Below are positions 7,496 to 9,636 of a DNA stretch of 9,636 bases, one piece after another. A program made the position numbers and the translations under genes. Location of the stretch: contig PMAM01000151.1 in the NCBI GenBank assembly GCA_003152595.1, forward strand, positions 3,800 to 13,435, in the 5' to 3' direction. Below the pieces are notes generated by a model. It searched no databases, had not been told where the DNA came from, and was given only the letters and a program-made list of their open reading frames with translations. This stretch comes from Acidobacterium sp. (GTDB lineage Bacteria > Acidobacteriota > Terriglobia > Terriglobales > Acidobacteriaceae). The first letter of the stretch is position 1, and each line of letters starts with the position of its first letter.

Positions 7496-8984
7496 AGGAT
7501 TGACCTCCTTCTGTGCGCGGGAGACCGAGAAAAACCTCCGTACTCCCCTCCGGATCGCTTTCGACCCAAACGCGGCCGCCGTGAGCTTCCACGATTTTTT
7601 TCACAATGAACAACCCGATGCCCGTTCCTGGAGTGTGGGCTGCGGATGAGGGCGAACGATAGAAGCGCCTGAAGATCTTCGGCCGCTCTTCGGGCGGGAT
7701 ATACGATCCGGAGTTCCGTACGCTAATCACAATCTCCGCCGCGGATTCTGTTCCAAGCACGGCAATCGGCGTCGAATCCGAGCCATACTTCGCCGCGTTC
7801 TCCACCAGCTGTGACAGTGCCACGCACAGCATTTGCGGATCCGCCGAAACCATGGTGGCGGGGTTTCCGCAGGAAATCTCAAGCCGGTGTTGTGCCACGG
7901 CCCAATCCAGCTCGTCACGGAAGCGGTTCAGGAGCGAATCGATTCGGACGTTCTCTCTGTGCGGTTCCATCGTCTCCGCATCTCTCCTCGCGGTTCGCAG
8001 CGCCTCCGCGGCGAGATCGCTCAGCCGAATGGATTCCTGGTTGATGATGGCGGCCAGCTCGCCCTGCGCGGGATTGGCCAGACCGGTCTCCATCAGCCCG
8101 GAGCTGGCCGACTGTATCGTCGCCAGCGGCGTCTTGAATGCGTGCGCGAGCCCGTCCAGCAATGCCGATCGCAGTTGCTCGTTCCGCTTCATCGCCTCGG
8201 CCTCGAACGCTGTCCGATGGGAGTGCCATCGCGCCAGAGCGATGGCGGCCAGGGAGGCAATCGCATCGGCGCCGCCTGCGTCAATGGATCGCAGTTCGGG
8301 ATCTGCCCAAAGCCCTAAGCTCCCGATCGGCCGCGATCCATGGAGAAGGACCCGGCCAAAGCGCCCTGCCGCCGGCTGATCAGGATACTTTGCGCCATCG
8401 CTGATCGCATGCAGCTCCGCCTTCTCAAACACCGAGCTTCCCCAGGTTTCCAGTCCTTCCCCTTCGATATCCAGCAGCGAGACTCCGCGCATCGAAAACA
8501 CCTCGCCAATCAACCGCACCAGACTCGTCGCAGGCGCCCGGTTCGGATGAAGAAACAGCAGATCCCGGCTGAGCCGGTACAGCGTCTCGATGTGCTTCCT
8601 GTGCTCATCGGCGGTGAATGCATAAGCCCTCAGCTGACCCGCCAGCCGGCTGGTGACCAGAACAACGGCTTCGAAACAGGAGAGCGCGATCCAATCCTGC
8701 GGGTCCGACATGTAAAAGTGGAGCAGCGGCTGCGTGAAGAAATAATCCAGACAACCGACAGCGGCCACCGAGCCGACACTGGCTTCCACAATTCCCCAGC
8801 GGAAGGCGATCAGCATCAGGGGAAACAAGTAGAGGAATCCAGCGACAAAGGCCTTCGCATGGCTCTCAAAGGCGACCACCGTGATCCCAGCGATGACGGC
8901 TGAGGTGGCCAGCAGGCGAAGCGGACGAAGGACCCAGGCCGAACGTACAATCTCCACTTCAGCCCAGCCTAAAACGGCCGGCAT
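7467..8984 (-). CDS. kdpD: KdpD-type sensor histidine kinase lacking the N-terminal sensor half
   Basis: This 505-residue membrane histidine kinase equals the C-terminal 500 or so residues of the roughly 890-residue E. coli KdpD. Residues about 20-115 contain four hydrophobic segments of the DUF4118 domain (about 22-39, 46-61, 64-83, 98-115), with the typical LYLFPLMLIAFRWG. A GAF-like region (about 135-255) follows. The HisKA domain has the phospho-acceptor H281 in LAHAFKTPL. The ATPase domain has the N box N396 in LVENAAKYG, the F box IFRRFYR and the G2 box GTGIGLFIVKKIVEAHGG (453-470). The G1 box reads RNSGSYIPPEE instead of the common DxGxGI. The N-terminal cytosolic KdpD and Usp domains, with their P-loop, are absent. 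The frame has a TGA at 9033-9035 upstream of the ATG and no remnant was seen, so this is not a local frameshift. No strong ribosome site precedes ATG 8984. It is the first gene of the kdpD-kdpE pair. Confidence 0.9.
   Translation of the reverse strand: MPAVLGWAEVEIVRSAWVLRPLRLLATSAVIAGITVVAFESHAKAFVAGFLYLFPLMLIAFRWGIVEASVGSVAAVGCLDYFFTQPLLHFYMSDPQDWIALSCFEAVVLVTSRLAGQLRAYAFTADEHRKHIETLYRLSRDLLFLHPNRAPATSLVRLIGEVFSMRGVSLLDIEGEGLETWGSSVFEKAELHAISDGAKYPDQPAAGRFGRVLLHGSRPIGSLGLWADPELRSIDAGGADAIASLAAIALARWHSHRTAFEAEAMKRNEQLRSALLDGLAHAFKTPLATIQSASSGLMETGLANPAQGELAAIINQESIRLSDLAAEALRTARRDAETMEPHRENVRIDSLLNRFRDELDWAVAQHRLEISCGNPATMVSADPQMLCVALSQLVENAAKYGSDSTPIAVLGTESAAEIVISVRNSGSYIPPEERPKIFRRFYRSPSSAAHTPGTGIGLFIVKKIVEAHGGRVWVESDPEGSTEVFLGLPRTEGGQSCGGTGKQGN
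7503..7510 (-). promoter_or_regulatory. Perfect Shine-Dalgarno for kdpE inside kdpD
   Basis: Read on the minus strand this is AAGGAGGT, the full anti-16S complement, 7 bases before the GTG start of kdpE. It decides the GTG at 7495 as the start and implies efficient translation of the regulator from within the last codons of the kinase gene. Confidence 0.8.
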
Positions 8985-9017
8985 AAGCAGACCGTAAGTA
9001 GTTCGTGAAGGAAAACT

Positions 9018-9032
9018 GGAGGATGATCCTCC
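9018..9032. promoter_or_regulatory. Inverted repeat upstream of kdpD, candidate operator
   Basis: GGAGGAT (9018-9024) and ATCCTCC (9026-9032) are perfect 7-base arms around a single G. The centre lies about 40 bases upstream of the kdpD start codon. The almost absent spacer makes a stable RNA hairpin impossible without losing base pairs, so a DNA-binding dimer site is more likely than an RNA element. The role is inferred. Confidence 0.35.
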
Positions 9033-9068
9033 TCAGAGCGGATTTTGGCGCCGTCGCTGTTCCGGGAC

Positions 9069-9086
9069 GCCCCCCGCTGGGGGGGC
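9069..9086. repeat. Perfect 7-bp hairpin with C/G homopolymer arms
   Basis: GCCCCCC (9069-9075) and GGGGGGC (9080-9086) pair perfectly around GCTG. No T-run follows on either strand. It lies about 85 bases upstream of kdpD and could be a leader attenuator on the kdpD transcript, an operator, or simple GC-rich structure. The pairing is seen; the role is unknown. Confidence 0.4.
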
Positions 9087-9368
9087 AACCTGCAACAGGA
9101 TTGCCGGCGACCGCAAACTGCCCACTACAGGCCGGATTCTTCCGGGCGATCGGGAACTACCCCCCATCGCGGGACCGAGCGAGCCGCTTCCTTCTGGGCC
9201 TGATGGGGCCCGTTCGGATTGAGGCGGTGGTGCCGATGCAGGATGAAAGGCGGTAAATGATCCCCGCCTCGATCCGTTAATGAGCGTTCCCCTGGCCCGC
9301 AGTTCGGAGAACGGCAGGAGCGGAGTAGCATCGGCATCGTGAAAATCGACGGTTTTATTTGGAGTGGA

Positions 9369-9636
9369 ATGTTATGGCGGCTCTTTCTTCTGGGTCTGGT
9401 TGCGGCGGTTGGGCACAAGGCGGCGGCCCAGTCCTTCTATCCTGTACGGCTCGATGATCCGCATGCGATTTACCTGACGCGTCAGGATTTTGGCGCACAG
9501 GGCGATGGCGTGACCGACGATTCGGACCCGCTGCAGCGGGCCATCGACCGGGCGCAGGAGACGGTGCATCACGGAATCGTGTTTGTGCCCGAGGGCCGGT
9601 ATCGGTTGACGCGGACGATTCACGTGTGGGCGGGGA
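9369..9636 (+). CDS. Secreted right-handed beta-helix protein, pectate-lyase-3-like (3' end outside window)
   Basis: This is the first 89 codons of a gene running off the window. A signal peptide (MLWRLFLLGLVAAVGHKAAA, cleavage before Gln-21) indicates export. Next comes the hallmark opening of the pectate-lyase superfamily beta-helix: DFGAQGDGVTDDSDPLQRAI, then FVPEGRYRLTRTIHV, as in Pectate_lyase_3-type glycan lyases and hydrolases and in phage tailspikes. The catalytic region is outside the window, so activity and substrate (pectin-like or other polysaccharide) cannot be stated. ATG 9369 was chosen for GGAG at 9361-9364. An in-frame GTG at 9339 would add ten residues (MKIDGFIWSG) and still leave a signal peptide, so it is a real alternative. 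The gene is divergent from kdpD. Confidence 0.85.
   Translation, partial: MLWRLFLLGLVAAVGHKAAAQSFYPVRLDDPHAIYLTRQDFGAQGDGVTDDSDPLQRAIDRAQETVHHGIVFVPEGRYRLTRTIHVWAG

Larger units (their letters stand above)
8985..9338. other. Divergent intergenic region rich in dyad symmetry
   Basis: These 354 bases separate kdpD (-) from the beta-helix gene (+) and must hold promoters for both. No gene with coding character was found; the 83-codon open frame at 9005-9256 has no recognisable motif or good ribosome site. Two clear structures are present near the kdpD side, at 9018-9032 and 9069-9086, and are listed separately. No convincing -35/-10 pair could be picked on either strand, and no known riboswitch or tRNA was recognised. 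Confidence 0.6.

Noticed and set aside
9005..9256. 83-codon open frame in the kdpD/beta-helix gap
   Set aside because: It contains the GC hairpin, has no family resemblance, and occupies the divergent promoter region; not supported as a gene.
9125..9418. 97-codon minus-strand open frame
   Set aside because: It overlaps the start and signal peptide of the beta-helix gene antisense, and its Pro/Arg/His-rich sequence shows no motif.

Overview
The window is GC-rich bacterial DNA that most resembles a member of the Acidobacteriota (Terriglobia/Acidobacteriaceae type). The reasons are a roughly 1200-residue Oar-like outer-membrane receptor with an N-terminal carboxypeptidase-regulatory-like domain, a BBP2/OmpL-like porin beside a kdp locus, and a short DUF4118-type KdpD. 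The lineage is an inference from protein style; no marker gene is present.

Layout. Bases 1-414 (+) hold the C-terminal quarter of KdpA, the K+-translocating subunit of the KdpFABC ATPase. After a 178-base gap comes a 619-residue outer-membrane beta-barrel porin (593-2452, +). A 232-base gap carrying a GTACTWA direct repeat leads to a 1198-residue Oar-like TonB-dependent receptor (2685-6281, +) and then a small secreted helical protein (6354-6740, +). A perfect 10-bp hairpin (6758-6785) separates this block from a convergent pair: kdpE (6785-7495, -) and an N-terminally shortened kdpD (7467-8984, -). These two overlap by 29 bases and are transcribed kdpD then kdpE. A 354-base gap rich in dyad symmetry (8985-9338) separates kdpD from a divergent gene starting at 9369 (+), the beginning of a secreted right-handed beta-helix (pectate-lyase-like) protein that runs off the window.

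How the genes may work together. KdpA needs KdpB and KdpC, which must lie upstream of the window or elsewhere, because kdpB does not follow kdpA here. The porin can plausibly pass K+ or other small solutes through the outer membrane to the high-affinity Kdp pump. KdpD/KdpE would sense K+ limitation or osmotic stress and control the set. The Oar-like receptor and the small helical protein sit between the kdp structural genes and their regulators; whether they belong to the same regulon is unknown. The KdpD here lacks the whole cytosolic N-terminal sensor half (KdpD plus Usp domains), so signal input must differ from the E. coli scheme.

No tRNA, rRNA, CRISPR array, insertion sequence or phage gene was seen. 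Most of the window is recognisable. The points most worth a second look are the gene order around kdpA, the shortened KdpD with a degenerate ATP-lid motif, the small helical protein, and the repeat elements in the intergenic gaps.
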